From: Escallonia rubra
Lineage: Eukaryota > Streptophyta > Magnoliopsida > Escalloniales > Escalloniaceae
DNA: 64,000 nt
Reading direction: 5' to 3'
Assembly (NCBI GenBank): GCA_033065855.1
Contig: JAVXUO010001888.1
Coordinates: 1 to 64,000 of the forward strand
This document shows, one piece after another, positions 1 to 10,640 of this stretch. The position numbers and the translations under genes were made by a program. The notes under the pieces were generated by a model. It did no database searches. It was not told the DNA's origin and was given only the letters and a program-made list of their open reading frames with translations. The stretch's first letter is position 1, and each line of letters begins with the position of its first letter.

Positions 1-1200
1 AACTTAATTAGACAGTTTCACGAATTTATAAAAAATCTCTAAAATGATTTTTAAAGTCAAAAATGAGACCCTAGTTATTTTAGAATAGCGTATCAGGTTA
101 AAGCACTTAGATTTTTCCAAATGCTGGAAAGGGGTTAACTGATACGCGCAACCTTGTAACTTCGCAGTCTAATTTAAAATATCAAGCTAGCGCGGTTTCG
201 CGCGAAATTTTTTTGAGAGCCCTAGGATGTTGGAAAGTTCCATGGTCCAGGAATTCGGGCCATTCCGAAGCCGGTAGCAATTTTTTGCCGAACGGGCTTT
301 TTAGCGCTCGATCCGGACACCGGTTCGGGATTTTTTGACGAAAAATCCCTAAAATGCTTTTTAGATCAAGGATGGACTCAGCAACCTTAGAATAGCGTCT
401 TAAAGCACTTTTGAGATTTTTCCCGATGCCAGGGGCATTTTGGTAATTCGCCGCCCGAGAGGGGTATTTTCGTAATTTCACGCTGTCAACTTTTTCGAAT
501 GACTGCTCAGTCCGTAAATGTAAGCAAACCCTAGCGAAGGCGGCTAGGGTTCCATTCCCCAGGAATTCGGGCCATTCCGAAGCCGGTAGCAATTTTTTGC
601 CGAACGGGCTTTTAAGCGCTCGATCCGGACACCGGTTCGGGATTTTTGGACGAAAAATCCGTAAAATGCTTTTTAGATCAAGGATGAACTCAGCAACCTT
701 AGAATAGCGTCTTAAAGCACTTTTCAGATTTTTCCGATGCCAGGGGGCATCTTCGTAATTCGCCGCCCGAGAGGGGTATTCTCGTAATTTTGCCCCTTTC
801 AACTTTTTCGAGCACCTTTTCAGTCCGTAAATGTAAGCACACCCTAGCGAAGGCTGATTTGGCCGTTTCGCGGGGCGTTGGGGTCCTAATGAACCCCGGG
901 CCATTTCGGTAATTTGCCGCTCATCGGGTTCTATTTTCCTAATTTTACATTACACGAATTTCCCGAACCACTTTTAGTTCAGGAAAGGGTGTGAGACATC
1001 CGAAAAGTTATACTTTAAAGTTGTGAATTAGATAAAGCTTGTTGGGGCGATGACTGAAAAAACTATGAAGCTTTTCTGATGGCAGGGGGCATTTTGGTAA
1101 TTCGCATTCCCGAGAGGGGTATTTTCGTTACTTTGCCCCTTTCAGTTTTTCAAATGACTGCTTCGTCCAGAAATGTAAGCAAAGCACCTGAAAGGTGCTT
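1..1200. repeat. MULE1 left terminal inverted repeat with 311-bp tandem subunits
   Basis: Two tandem units of about 311 bp, anchored at about 252 and 563, each carry an AATTCGGGCCATTCCGAAG-like core, an ATCCGGACACCGG block and a degenerate GTCCGTAAATGTAAGC block. A partial third unit lies around 1075-1190. Together with positions 1-233 they mirror the right end of the element. An open frame across 182-904 on the minus strand is only the translation of this repeat. The rest to 1404 is AT-rich 5' flank; a TTTTTTTAG at about 1385 could be the acceptor of a 5' UTR intron just before the transposase start. Confidence 0.85.
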
Positions 1201-1404
1201 TCGAAGCTGATTTGGGGCGTTATGGTGATAATGAACCCCCAGGGCATTTCGGTAATTTGCCGCTCATCGGGGGCTATTTTGGTAATTTTACATTATACAA
1301 ATTTTCCATCAATTACACTGAAAATAGAGTCCATTCTTCTTTTATTTAATTCTATGACTTGTTGAGAATGATATAATTTTTATTTTTTAGATTTCAGTAT
1401 AAAT

Positions 1405-3705
1405 ATGGATGCAACTGGAGGAAATATTTTTTGTGAAGGTTCTGATCCACCTTACTTGGGTCAAATTTTTCAAACACTGGACGAAGTCGAAGCATACTAC
1501 AGAGCATATTCGAAAACGATGGGTTTCGGTATTAGAACTAAGACGACTAGAAAACGGGTGAATACCGATCAAATTGGTGCAAGGTTATTTGAGTGTCATA
1601 GAGGAGCACCGCATGTGCCCCCGGTCGTTCAGATCAGTGACGAAGGGACAACAAGACAAAGAAAACGGGACACATTTCCGGGTACCGGCTGCAAAGCCCA
1701 TGTGTATGCAGTGCACCGGAAAATTGAAAACCATTGGGTTGTGACGGCTATGGAGTTGAGCCATAATCATCAGTTTTGCACCCCTAGTATGATTGGTCAA
1801 ATTCATCAACACCGAGAAATACGCGCGGCACAGAGACAACTGATTTCAACAATGGCCGACGCTAAAATTCCACCTTCTAAGATGATGGGGGTTTTCTCAG
1901 GCCAGGCTGGGGGGATTGACAAGTTGAGTTTCAACGACGTAGACCTTCGAAATGAACTTCGTGCTCAGAAGAGAGAGTCTTTCGGTAGGAATGATGCTCA
2001 AGCTACCATTGATCTCTTCAGGTGCCTTCAGAGTGAGAATTCTGGATTTTTCTACAGTATCCAACTCGATGATGAGAACCGCATTAGTACTATATTTTGG
2101 GCGGACCCCCGTTCTATAGCTGCTTACCTAAATTTTGGGGATGTTGTGACGTTTGACACCACATACCGCACCAATAAGTACTCTATGCCTTTTGCTCCGT
2201 TCACGGGGGTGAACCACCACTATCAGTCAATCTCGTTTGGCTTTGCCCTGCTTAGGGATGAGACGGAGGAGTCATTTACGTGGTTATTTGAAACGTGGCT
2301 TCAAGCAATGTATCGTATTCCTCCACAGACCATCATCACCGACCAAGATCTGGCAATGAACAATGCAATCGCTAAGGTCCTTCCAGATACTCACCATGGC
2401 CTGTGCACGTGGCACATAAGCAACAAATATCCCGAACGGCTTCACCATGTATATGCAACCCATCCGGAATTCAAGACTGACTTTAATACATGTGTGAAGA
2501 AATCGTTGACGGTAGACGTGTTCGAGGAGAGGTGGGCCACGTTAATGGATGACTACTCTTTGCACAATCATGGCTGGTTACAATCGTTGTATGCGATCAA
2601 GACACAGTGGGTCGGTGCCTACACCAAGAAGTTTTTTGCAGCCGGAATGACTACGACCTCGAGAAGCGAAGCTATGAATTCATTCTTTGATGGGTACGTA
2701 AGCCAGTCTTCAAGTATAGTGGAGTTCGTACTGGAGATGCAGAAAGCCGTTGATAGGCAATTGTACCGTGAGAGAGAAGCCGACGCGGCTACGGCTTACA
2801 AGGAAAGAGCCATACTACTCTTTTCACCTTTGGAGGCTCATGCGGCTCAAGTCTATACGAAGGAAATGTTTAGACAGTTTCAAGTTGAACTACTAAAGTC
2901 GAATCAATATGGCATGACAAAGTTGCACGAGTATTCCACCAGAGATCTCAAGGTTTATGCTTTGACAAACGTGACGAATTTTCCCAATCCGTGCTCTTCG
3001 TCGACTCCGAGGAACAGAAGACATTTTACCGTGGCTAAATGTATGGACACCGGGTTGGTAAATTGCAACTGTCAATTGTTTGAGCATAAAGGTATACTTT
3101 GTCGACACGCGTTGAGGCTTTTGATCTCGAAGAATGCTAGTGAAATCCCTCAACAGTATATCTTGGAACGGTGGACGAAGGAAGCCAATAGAGTCCACGG
3201 TCACATTCCTTACGTGCCCAATGTTTCAGTTGATTTCGAGCAATCTGAGCCGCTGCGATATAATCACCTTTGTAACATCATGCACAGTTTATCATTGGAT
3301 GCAGCGTCAACGTTTGATGGGTACAAGTATCAAGTTGAAGCAGCCGCACGGGATACGGCTAAGCATGCACAGTTTAGGATGGCTGATCCACAAAGACGGG
3401 ACACTCCGACTACTCGGACGACTCGAGCCGGTAGATTCAATCGAGCCAAACAGCCAGTCATTGACGGCACTAGCACGCAAGTTGAGGAGGACGACATTTT
3501 TGATCCAATTATTTCTCAAACAAAAGGGCGAAAACGAGAAATACGCATGAAGAATCCCATTGAAAAAGAAACGGGTCAAAAAAAATTGCGAAAGTGTGCG
3601 TTGTGTAATAAGATGACTGATCATGACAAGAGAAACCATTATAAAGCGTTAGGTCTTGCACCTGGCAGTATGGTCGAGGAGGACGATGATGATGAAGAGT
3701 GTTAG
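1405..3705 (+). CDS. FAR1/FHY3-like MULE transposase (MULE1)
   Basis: An uninterrupted 766-residue protein with the full order of a FAR1-type Mutator transposase. An N-terminal FAR1 (WRKY-GCM1-like) DNA-binding domain spans about residues 20-130 with putative zinc ligands C64, C96, H120 and H122. The MULE catalytic domain carries D251 in VVTFDTTY, D313 in IITDQDLAM and E422 in SRSEAMN, the expected DDE triad. A SWIM zinc finger follows (C554, C556, C566, H568). The tail carries a basic KGRKR stretch and a CALCNKM...HDKRNH cluster where FAR1 proteins often have a CCHC knuckle. The ATG follows a likely 5' UTR intron acceptor. It should bind the element ends in the nucleus and cut the element out. 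No stop or frameshift is visible, so it may be active; a domesticated FAR1 host factor is unlikely given the flanking TIRs. Confidence 0.93.
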   Translation: MDATGGNIFCEGSDPPYLGQIFQTLDEVEAYYRAYSKTMGFGIRTKTTRKRVNTDQIGARLFECHRGAPHVPPVVQISDEGTTRQRKRDTFPGTGCKAHVYAVHRKIENHWVVTAMELSHNHQFCTPSMIGQIHQHREIRAAQRQLISTMADAKIPPSKMMGVFSGQAGGIDKLSFNDVDLRNELRAQKRESFGRNDAQATIDLFRCLQSENSGFFYSIQLDDENRISTIFWADPRSIAAYLNFGDVVTFDTTYRTNKYSMPFAPFTGVNHHYQSISFGFALLRDETEESFTWLFETWLQAMYRIPPQTIITDQDLAMNNAIAKVLPDTHHGLCTWHISNKYPERLHHVYATHPEFKTDFNTCVKKSLTVDVFEERWATLMDDYSLHNHGWLQSLYAIKTQWVGAYTKKFFAAGMTTTSRSEAMNSFFDGYVSQSSSIVEFVLEMQKAVDRQLYREREADAATAYKERAILLFSPLEAHAAQVYTKEMFRQFQVELLKSNQYGMTKLHEYSTRDLKVYALTNVTNFPNPCSSSTPRNRRHFTVAKCMDTGLVNCNCQLFEHKGILCRHALRLLISKNASEIPQQYILERWTKEANRVHGHIPYVPNVSVDFEQSEPLRYNHLCNIMHSLSLDAASTFDGYKYQVEAAARDTAKHAQFRMADPQRRDTPTTRTTRAGRFNRAKQPVIDGTSTQVEEDDIFDPIISQTKGRKREIRMKNPIEKETGQKKLRKCALCNKMTDHDKRNHYKALGLAPGSMVEEDDDDEEC

Positions 3706-4530
3706 GGTTAATGTTTCAGTTGTATAACGAATAACGTTTATAATGTTTAAATGTGTGATTTAGTTTGTTGAATCTTTAATTTGTGATTTGGTTTGTTCTT
3801 CCGAAAAATCTTGTACTTTTTTTGTCACTTTTTTTTCGCTCATTGCACCTCAGGCACGCTAGTTAGCCCATTCGTAACAATTTCGGCGAAAAACGAGACA
3901 CATTATTTTTTGGGTTTTCCTAGGAAGGGCCTATTCGGGCACACTTTAGGGCCCAATTCATAGCTTCCGAAAAATTGAGTAATTTTTTTTGTCATTTCTT
4001 TTTTGCTCATTGCACCTCAGGCACGCTAGTTAGCCCATTCGTAACAATTTCGGCGAAAAACGAGACACATTATTTTTTGGGTTTTCCTAGGAAGGGCCTA
4101 TTCGGGCACACTTTAGGGCCCAATTCATAGCTTCCGAAAAATTGAGTAATTTTTTTTGTCATTTCTTTTTTGCTCATTGCACCTCAGGCACGCTAGTTAG
4201 CCCATTCGTAACAATTTCGGCGAAAAACGAGACACATTATTTTTTGGGTTTTCCTAGGAAGGGCCTATTCGGGCACACTTTAGGGCCCAATTCATAGCTT
4301 CCGAAAAATTGAGTAATTTTTTTTGTCATTTCTATTTTGCTCATTGCCCCTTAGGCACGCTAATAGGCCATATATATATGAATTTAAGCGAAAATCGAGA
4401 CAAATAATTTTTCAGATAATCCTATAATGTATTAATATGGGTGCACACTGTATCGCCAAATTCGTAGCAACAATAAAAAAATTATGAACATTTTTTTCAG
4501 GGGTTCTTTGCTCATTGCACCATAGTCACG
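3706..4530. repeat. 167-bp tandem array between the two MULE1 genes
   Basis: Units begin at about 3798, 3964, 4131 and 4298, each starting with CTTCCGAAAAAT and running through GCTCATTGCACCTCAGGCACGC and AGGGCCCAATTCATAG. The first three are near-identical; the fourth decays after about 4350. The array fills the space between the convergent 3' ends of the transposase and PMD-Ulp1 genes, so it includes or replaces their 3' UTR and terminator regions. No coding potential is seen. Confidence 0.9.
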
Positions 4531-7500
4531 CTAAGTAGGATAATGGTAATGAAGCCATCTAGCTTCATTTTTTTTCAGCTCCCAGGCTATCCTATACCTA
4601 AACGTCAAGGCAGCCTTCCTTGTCCACGACGTATATCTGAGCACCTCCGAGCGAGCAATGTAGTCCATGTACTTGAGGACGTAAATCCCGCAATCATGAC
4701 TGTTATATTGCTTTGGTCGGTCCTGTATCGTCTCGACCGTCCAAGGATCTACCGTCGAATTCCTGGTGATGGATTCCCCCGAATAATCTCGGCACGCTAG
4801 CGAGAAGATAGTAGTCTGCATCCAACAATTAAAAAAGGTCATCAATATATGTTACGATAAGAATATACTATGAGCCAAGGTCAACCGATAAAAACTAACC
4901 ACTGCAGTGATGTACTCGCTGTATGTCTGTGCCAGCGACCGAAAGGGAGAGTCCTCCCGTAGGCTATCGTATATGTTGACCACTCTGTTCGCTGGATAGA
5001 GAACTAATAGGAACCAGTGGTGTTCGTGATGGCAAGGCATCATGACAAGGTTCGCATGAGCAGCGTGACATTGATTCTCTGCGGTCAACAGGGCTAACAA
5101 GTTTCTAGCTGGTTTCCACTTACCCATGCCTGCCCCTCGCCTCCTCGATTCTGTGAACTCCCTCATGCTGGTCACCATTAATGGGACAAGATAAGTGGGA
5201 TACATGTTAAGCTTCAAATCTTCGCGATGGTTATAACGTAGCTCTCTAATCCGGAGCAGATCTATATAAGCGTTCATGACAAAATTTGAAATATCTGTCT
5301 CCGGTGCCAACATTCTCACATCCGTGTGACCTAGCAATGTTCCAAGAGGAAAGTCTGTTGAATCGTTGACAGGCTCAGGCCCGAAGTAGTGCTGGTCGAT
5401 CCAACCCCGCTTCCATCGCCCCAATGGCTTTGTCGCTTGTCCTTTATCCGACCGGTTTCTTGGGCGCGAGGCCTGGATTCCTACTTGGGTCACCTGACTC
5501 TGGCGCTGAGAGTCGTACGTGTCAGGAGGCAAGCGACTAGACGGCTCCCAGAATTCACTCTGGGGCACAAAGTCGTACGTGTCAGGAGGCAATCCACTAT
5601 TCGGCTCCCACACCTGACTCTGGGGCTGAAACCCGTACGCGTCAGGAGGCAAGCCACTAGACGGCTCCCACACCTGACTCTGGGGCTGTGGGATGTACGC
5701 GTCAGGAGGCAAGCCACTAGACGGCTCCCACACCTGACTCTCGGGCTGTGGGATGTACGCGTCAGGAGGCAAGCCACTAGACGGCTCCCACACCTGACTC
5801 TCGGGCTGTGGGATGTACGCGTCAGGAGGCAAGCCACTAGACGGCTCCCACACCTGACTCTGGGGCTGGGGCTGAGAGCCGAACGGGTCAGGAGGCAAGC
5901 GAGTAGACGGTTCCCCTTGGTAACCCCGGTACGCAACACCAAAGTTGTGAAGATCAGTCTTGTACGACTCAACGGAGCTCTTGAAACTGTCAGGCGCATG
6001 CGCGACATACCAGTCAAACCGCTCGAGCTGCTTGAACATCTCAGTGCCCTTGTCAACCTACAAACATGCATAGAAAAATCACCGTCATCATTTCAGGCAT
6101 GGTCGAGAAGGTGCGCAAATCAATATTGAAACGACACTCAAGCTGACTTACAATGCTCAATGCCCAGAACTGGTCATAGACCTCACGTGGCGCGTACGAT
6201 GACGTCCTCACTTCGGAAGGGCGATTCACCCTCGTGCGCGTCACCCTGAGAAACCACTGTAAGTATTCCTCAGTACTGGTGCCGTCGTCCTTGAGCGATA
6301 CAAGGCTATCATACGTTTCCTGCCAGGTATTCCACTGATCCACCTCGTCACCCAACAAAATCAAGGCATTAGCCACCTCGAAGTTCGGCCCTCGACCACC
6401 CCTGTATGGCCGCATGTCTACAGCGAGTTTTGGAATCCCTTGTGGACAGCCAGCTTGCTTCATAGCTCGATCGGGCATCTGAAACTCACATACTTCGAAA
6501 TGAATAAGTGGCACCCGAACCAAACCTGCCAGCACGTACGACACCGGCAGTTGCCAACACGTCTCATCCAACCGATGCATCACCTTCCCATATGGCTGCC
6601 ACGTCACCAGGGATGCATCCATCATATCTAGTTCCCCCCGATAGAACATTAGATTGTGGTGAGGGTCTACCCGTTTAGTCCGTCTGGGCCTAGGCCCCCA
6701 GGCCCACACCCTAGGCCACGTCTCATCGGAATCAGCTACGGGCTGTGGACGACCCGTGGGTAGCCTCTCGTAAGACCAAACCTGTGAATGCAAACATTAT
6801 TTTTTAATTAGTTATTAATCACGAATATATTGACACGTCAACGAAGAATATTAATGCTCAAACCTGTAACAGAGTGATGCAGGCGGCAATGGACTTGGCA
6901 CCCTTTCTCGTAGCTTTGTGCAATGCTCGATATAGGTGCGCAAGGACAGCTGAACCCCACGAATACGAGTATACCTCCCCAAGATCCTCCAAGAACACCA
7001 AATACTTCGGATGCACCGTGTTTTTTTTTGCGTCGGAAGTAATATAGATCCAATAATATACAAAAGGAATGCCTTCGTATACACCGAAAAATCATGAGGA
7101 GTGTATTCATCCGGTAGCTCGCCGTACTGCTCTCTCAGCCATTTAAGTTTTATGCCGTTGGTTGTAAGAGCTTCCCTTGGAATTCCCGGAAAATACTGCA
7201 TAGCCATCTTCGCTATGGATGCAGACCCATTACCCGAAGTAATGGGTCTACCGTGACATGGGATTCCAAGTATAAATCCAACGTCCTCTAATGTAATAGT
7301 CATTTCACCAAACCGGAAGTGAAATGAGTTCGTCTCGCCCCTCCATCGTTCAACTAGAGCAGATATAAGGCAATCGTCGTGCCGAGCCCAAATCCCGCAA
7401 TCGGTGAACACCGTCAAATTTTGATCTCGCAGTAGTTCTATTTGTTCCTCATTCAGTACCCACTCGGAATGGCCACTTGTGCTTTGACGTGTTTCCAAAA

Positions 7501-7594
7501 CACCCCTATCGACACCGTTAAATACGTGCCTCGCGACGTGGTCATCGTCATCGTATAGGATTGATGTATCATGAGGTCCAGGGTTGAAATCCAT
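4531..7594 (-). pseudogene. PMD (plant mobile domain)-Ulp1-like C48 protease gene, frameshifted (MULE1)
   Basis: A four-exon gene. Inferred exons are 7594-6864, 6781-6152, 6057-4900 and 4815-4531, all with GT-AG borders. Exons 1-2 encode the PMD domain (MDFNPGPHDTSILYDD start, GEMTITLEDVGFILGIP, DPHHNLMFYRGELD, PLIHFEVCEFQMPDRAM). Exon 3 has a Pro/Ser-rich repeated linker and the first half of a Ulp1-type domain with His in HHWFLLVLY and Asp in NIYDSL. Exon 4 supplies Gln and Cys in PKQYNSHDCGIYVLKYM, so the catalytic residues are complete. The A run at 7020-7028 is one base short of keeping exon 1 in frame; past it the expected PMD sequence continues in another frame. This is either a true one-base lesion or an assembly error. 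PMD-Ulp1 fusions are known passengers of plant transposons; the substrate (SUMO or ubiquitin-like) is unknown. Confidence 0.85.
5510..5900 (-). repeat. 60-bp minisatellite coding the PMD-Ulp1 linker (MULE1)
   Basis: About seven in-frame 60-bp units (starts near 5521, 5581, 5641, 5701, 5761, 5821, 5881) each encode a 20-residue Pro/Gln-rich unit with the core PSSGLPPDAYIPQPESQ. The central units are almost identical, indicating recent expansion. The other frames across this block are also open but are shadows of the repeat. Confidence 0.9.
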
Positions 7595-7599
7595 ATCTG

Positions 7600-8928
7600 T
7601 AAGAACAAAATATAATCGTACATTAACTTAGCGTCCATAATATTTACATTCCAAAACTGTAACTGAATCGTTAACCTAGCTTACCAACGCAATAACAATA
7701 GTCATTAAATCATTACTTTAATGTATGAAAACCATTCCTCACTTCCAACGACTCCGAACGCTTAATAACCCTAGCCGCCTTCTCTAGGTTTTGCTTACAT
7801 TTACGGACTGAAAAGGCGCTCGAAAAAGTTGAAAGGGGCAAAATTACGAAAATACCCTTCTCGGGCGGCGAATTACCAAAATGCCCCTGGCATCGGGAAA
7901 AATCTCAAAAGTTCTTTAAGACGCTATTCTAAGGTTGCTGAGTTCATCCTTGGTCTAAAAAGCATTTTAGGGATTTTTTGTCAAAAAATTCCCGAACCGG
8001 TGTCCGGATCGAGCGCTTAAAAGCCCGTTCGGCAATAAATTGCTACCGGCTTCGGAATGGCCCGGATTCCTGGGGAATGGCACTTCCCAGTCTTCGCTAG
8101 GGTGTGCTTACATTTACGGACAGTATTGACGCTCGGAAAAGTTGAGAGCGTGAAATAACGAAAATACCCCTATCGGGCGGCAAATTACCAAAATGCCCCC
8201 TGGCATCGGGAAAAATATCAAAAGTGATTTAAGACGCTATTCTAAGGTTGCTGAGTTCATCCTTGGTCTAAAAGGCATTTTAGGGATTTTTTGTCAAAAA
8301 ATCCCGAACCGGTGTCCGGATCGAGCGCTTAAAAGCCCGTTCGGCAAAAAGTTGCAACCGGCTTCGGAATGCCCCGAATTCGTGGGGAATGGAACTTTCC
8401 AACATCCTTAGGGTGTGCTTACATTTACGGACTGAAAAGACGTTCGAAAAAGTTGAAAGCGTAAAATTACGAGAATACCCCTATCGGGCGGCGAATTACG
8501 AAAATGCCCCCTGGCATCGGGAAAAATCTCAAACGTGCTTTAAGACGCTATTCTGAGGTTGCTGAGTGCATCCTTGATCTAAAAAGTAGTTTAGGGATTT
8601 TTCGTCAAAAAATTCCGAACCGGTGTCCGGATCGAGCGCTTAAAAGCCCGTTCGGCAAAAAATTGCTACCGGCTTCAGAATGGCCCGAATTCATGGGGAA
8701 TGGAACTTTCCAACATCCTAGGGCTCTCAAAAAAATTTCGCGCGAAACCGCGCTAGCTTGATATTTTAAATTAGACTGCGAAGTTACAAGGTTGCGCGTA
8801 TCAGTTAACCCCTTTCCAGTATTTGAAAAAATCTGAAATTTTTACCTGATACAGATCTTTTAAAAATAACTAGGGTCTCTTTTTTGCACTTTGGTAAAAT
8901 CTAGCTCTAGCTATTTTTTATAAATTCA
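7600..8928. repeat. MULE1 right terminal inverted repeat with three 312-bp subunits
   Basis: Three tandem units of about 312 bp (about 7785-8095, 8096-8407, 8408-8760) are the reverse complement of the left-end units. The right end has one full unit more than the left. The outermost part, 8761-8928, mirrors positions 1-180. Small open frames inside (7829-8020, 8193-8411, 8504-8761) are the same repeat translated and are not genes. 7600-7785 is AT-rich 5' flank of the PMD-Ulp1 gene. Confidence 0.88.
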
Positions 8929-9106
8929 TAAAAAATCATAATTTTGACGGCCTAAAAAATCGCTATTTTCGAATCTTTCGAATGTAATACCCCGATTTGT
9001 AAAAACGTAATTTTGACGCCCTAAACACGAATTTTAGGCTATGGTAAGAACAATTTAAGCGTAACAACAATTTAAATAAACATTGAATTATAAGAAAATT
9101 CAAAAT

Positions 9107-9290
9107 ACTTACTTGTTTTGACTTGAAAAAAATGACGAAGAAATCCACCGATCTTCTTCTAGCGGTTATCCACCGATCTTCTAGCGTAAATTTTTTTTCG
9201 CTCGTATTGTTGTGGAGATTATGTAGGTGAGATAGGGAGACTGATGAGAGTGTAAGAAATAATTCGGGGGAAGAGGGTTTTTATAGGCAG
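9107..9290 (-). promoter_or_regulatory. Possible promoter and first exon reading toward MULE1
   Basis: On the minus strand a TATA-like CCTATAAAAACCC (about 9275-9288) is followed by about 160 bp of leader-like sequence and a consensus splice donor AA|GTAAGTATTTT (GTAAGT at 9112-9107). The leader holds two copies of a GATCGGTGGAT motif. No start codon or protein was recognised. It could be a 5' UTR exon of a transcript running into the MULE1 right end, or of an older gene disrupted by MULE1. 8929-9106 is AT-rich and featureless. Confidence 0.35.
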
Positions 9291-9294
9291 AAAA

Positions 9295-9732
9295 GTGAGC
9301 CGTGGGAGGGGGGGGGCCAAAACAAACAAGCAAATTGGAGGGAGGAAGGTCTGCCGAAGGGGGGGGGGGTGGGGGTCTAAGGAAAAAATTGGACAAGTGG
9401 GGAATGGGGTGGGGGTCTGGGAAAAAATTTGGACAAGTGGGGAGGGGGGTGGGGGCCTAGGGGGGGGGGAAATAAACAAGTGGGGAGGGGGAAGAGGGGT
9501 GGGGCCAAGGTGGGGGTTACTTCGGGTGAGGTGAGAGGAGGCAAGGCCGAAAAAACAAAAAAAAAATTGGACCGTGCGACGAAAAAAAAATTGGACCGTG
9601 CGATGGCTGGACCGTGTGGATGGCTGGACCGTGTGGACCGTGCGATGGCTGGACCTGGCTGGATCGTGCGGATGGCTGGACCGTGTGGACCGTGCGATGG
9701 CTGGACCTGGCTGGATCGTGCGGTGTGACCTT
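9295..9732. repeat. G-rich low-complexity DNA and a short GGACCGTG minisatellite
   Basis: 9295-9540 is almost pure G/A with many GGGG runs and a few TGGGGGT spacers, giving G-quadruplex potential. 9590-9725 repeats a unit of about 63 bp built from GGACCGTGTGGACCGTGCGATGGCTGGA. Open frames on both strands here encode only Pro- or Gly-rich low-complexity sequence and are not called as genes. Confidence 0.7.
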
Positions 9733-9799
9733 GGGCCAATCGCATGAAAGTCAGGCGATTGGCTTTGGGCCAATCGCCTGACTTTCATGCGATTGGCCC
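9733..9799. repeat. Perfect 31-bp inverted repeat with 5-bp loop
   Basis: The arm 9733-9763 is the exact reverse complement of 9769-9799, with TTTGG between. A related third copy of half the arm (GACTTTCAGGCGATTGG) lies at about 9870-9887. The arms extrude as a 31-bp hairpin. It could be a transposon footprint, a small-RNA-producing hairpin or part of the flanking minisatellite structure. Confidence 0.9.
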
Positions 9800-9934
9800 A
9801 ATGCCAATCATTGGCCCTTTTTCGCCATTAATGGCCCAGTCCAGCCGTCTTTTTTCTTTTGGTATGCAATCGGTAGACTTTCAGGCGATTGGGTGGGAAA
9901 AATTTTTTTTCCCACCGGTGGGTGTGTATCGAAC

Positions 9935-10000
<66 letters not shown>

Positions 10001-10247
10001 CCCAGATCCACTCAAACCCATCTTCCCTTCCAACCCACGCTCCACACCCTCGTAGCAGATTGACTTCCTCTCTCACCACCCGTTTCGTTTCCAAATAAAA
10101 CAACCATTTATTTCATGCGAGAAACAGGGCCATGGCAGCCATGAACCATACTTCGTGAATCACATATAAAAGAAAAGGGTTTAGAAAACTCACCGGTAAA
10201 AAGAAAACTAAATTCCGATCGCCGGAGAATCCTTCCGATCTCTTCCC

Positions 10248-10288
<41 letters not shown>

Positions 10289-10640
10289 CGAATTCTGAAA
10301 ACCAAGATGGGGACGGCTGCTCTCTCTCATAAAAGGGATATAAATATAAAACCCTAATCGGGCATATTACCAAAAACTCCCTTGAGCTTTCATTAGTCGC
10401 TAAAAAAATTACCTGAACCTTAATAATTGTGAAACGGTCCAAAATGAAATTATTTAGGATAAATACGTGTTAGGAAAATTTTTAACGGCTGTTACACTAT
10501 CTTGCTTTACTATTTGTCGTTAAAAGTTGTTAAACAGAAATATCGATGCCAACCAAAAATTTCGTCACTAAATAAAAATATCAGCGTCAAGTAAAAAGAA
10601 TATTTTCACCGCTAAATGTTTTAAATAAAATAAAAAATAT
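9800..10640. other. Noncoding DNA with (TA)n and (CT)n microsatellites
   Basis: A (TA)n tract covers about 9938-9996 and a (CT)n tract about 10250-10287. Between and after them the DNA is mixed-composition and then AT-rich. A minus-strand open frame at 10113-10442 runs through the CT tract, shows no recognisable domain, and is not called. Nothing else is seen. Confidence 0.6.

Larger units (their letters stand above)
1..8928. mobile_element. MULE1: Mutator-like element with FAR1-type transposase and PMD-Ulp1 gene
   Basis: The two ends are long imperfect inverted repeats. The sequence around 181-240 reappears reverse-complemented around 8700-8765, and the match continues outward on both sides to about position 1 and 8928. 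The left end may lie before the window, so no target-site duplication can be read. Inside are a plus-strand transposase (1405-3705) and a minus-strand PMD-Ulp1 gene (7594-4531), convergent across a 167-bp tandem array. Coupling of a MULE transposase with a Ulp1-like protease is known from Kaonashi-type plant MULEs. The family assignment rests on the transposase domains and the long termini. Confidence 0.85.

Noticed and set aside
182..904. 240-codon open frame on the minus strand (and similar small frames at 7829-8761)
   Set aside because: It is the translated MULE1 terminal repeat; the same peptide appears twice because the repeat unit is tandem, with no domain.
5389..6129. Long open frames on both strands over the PMD-Ulp1 linker
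   Set aside because: They are shadows created by the 60-bp in-frame minisatellite of the real gene.
9219..9788. 189-codon Pro-rich frame on the minus strand
   Set aside because: It is translated G-rich low-complexity DNA without domain, start context or splice support.
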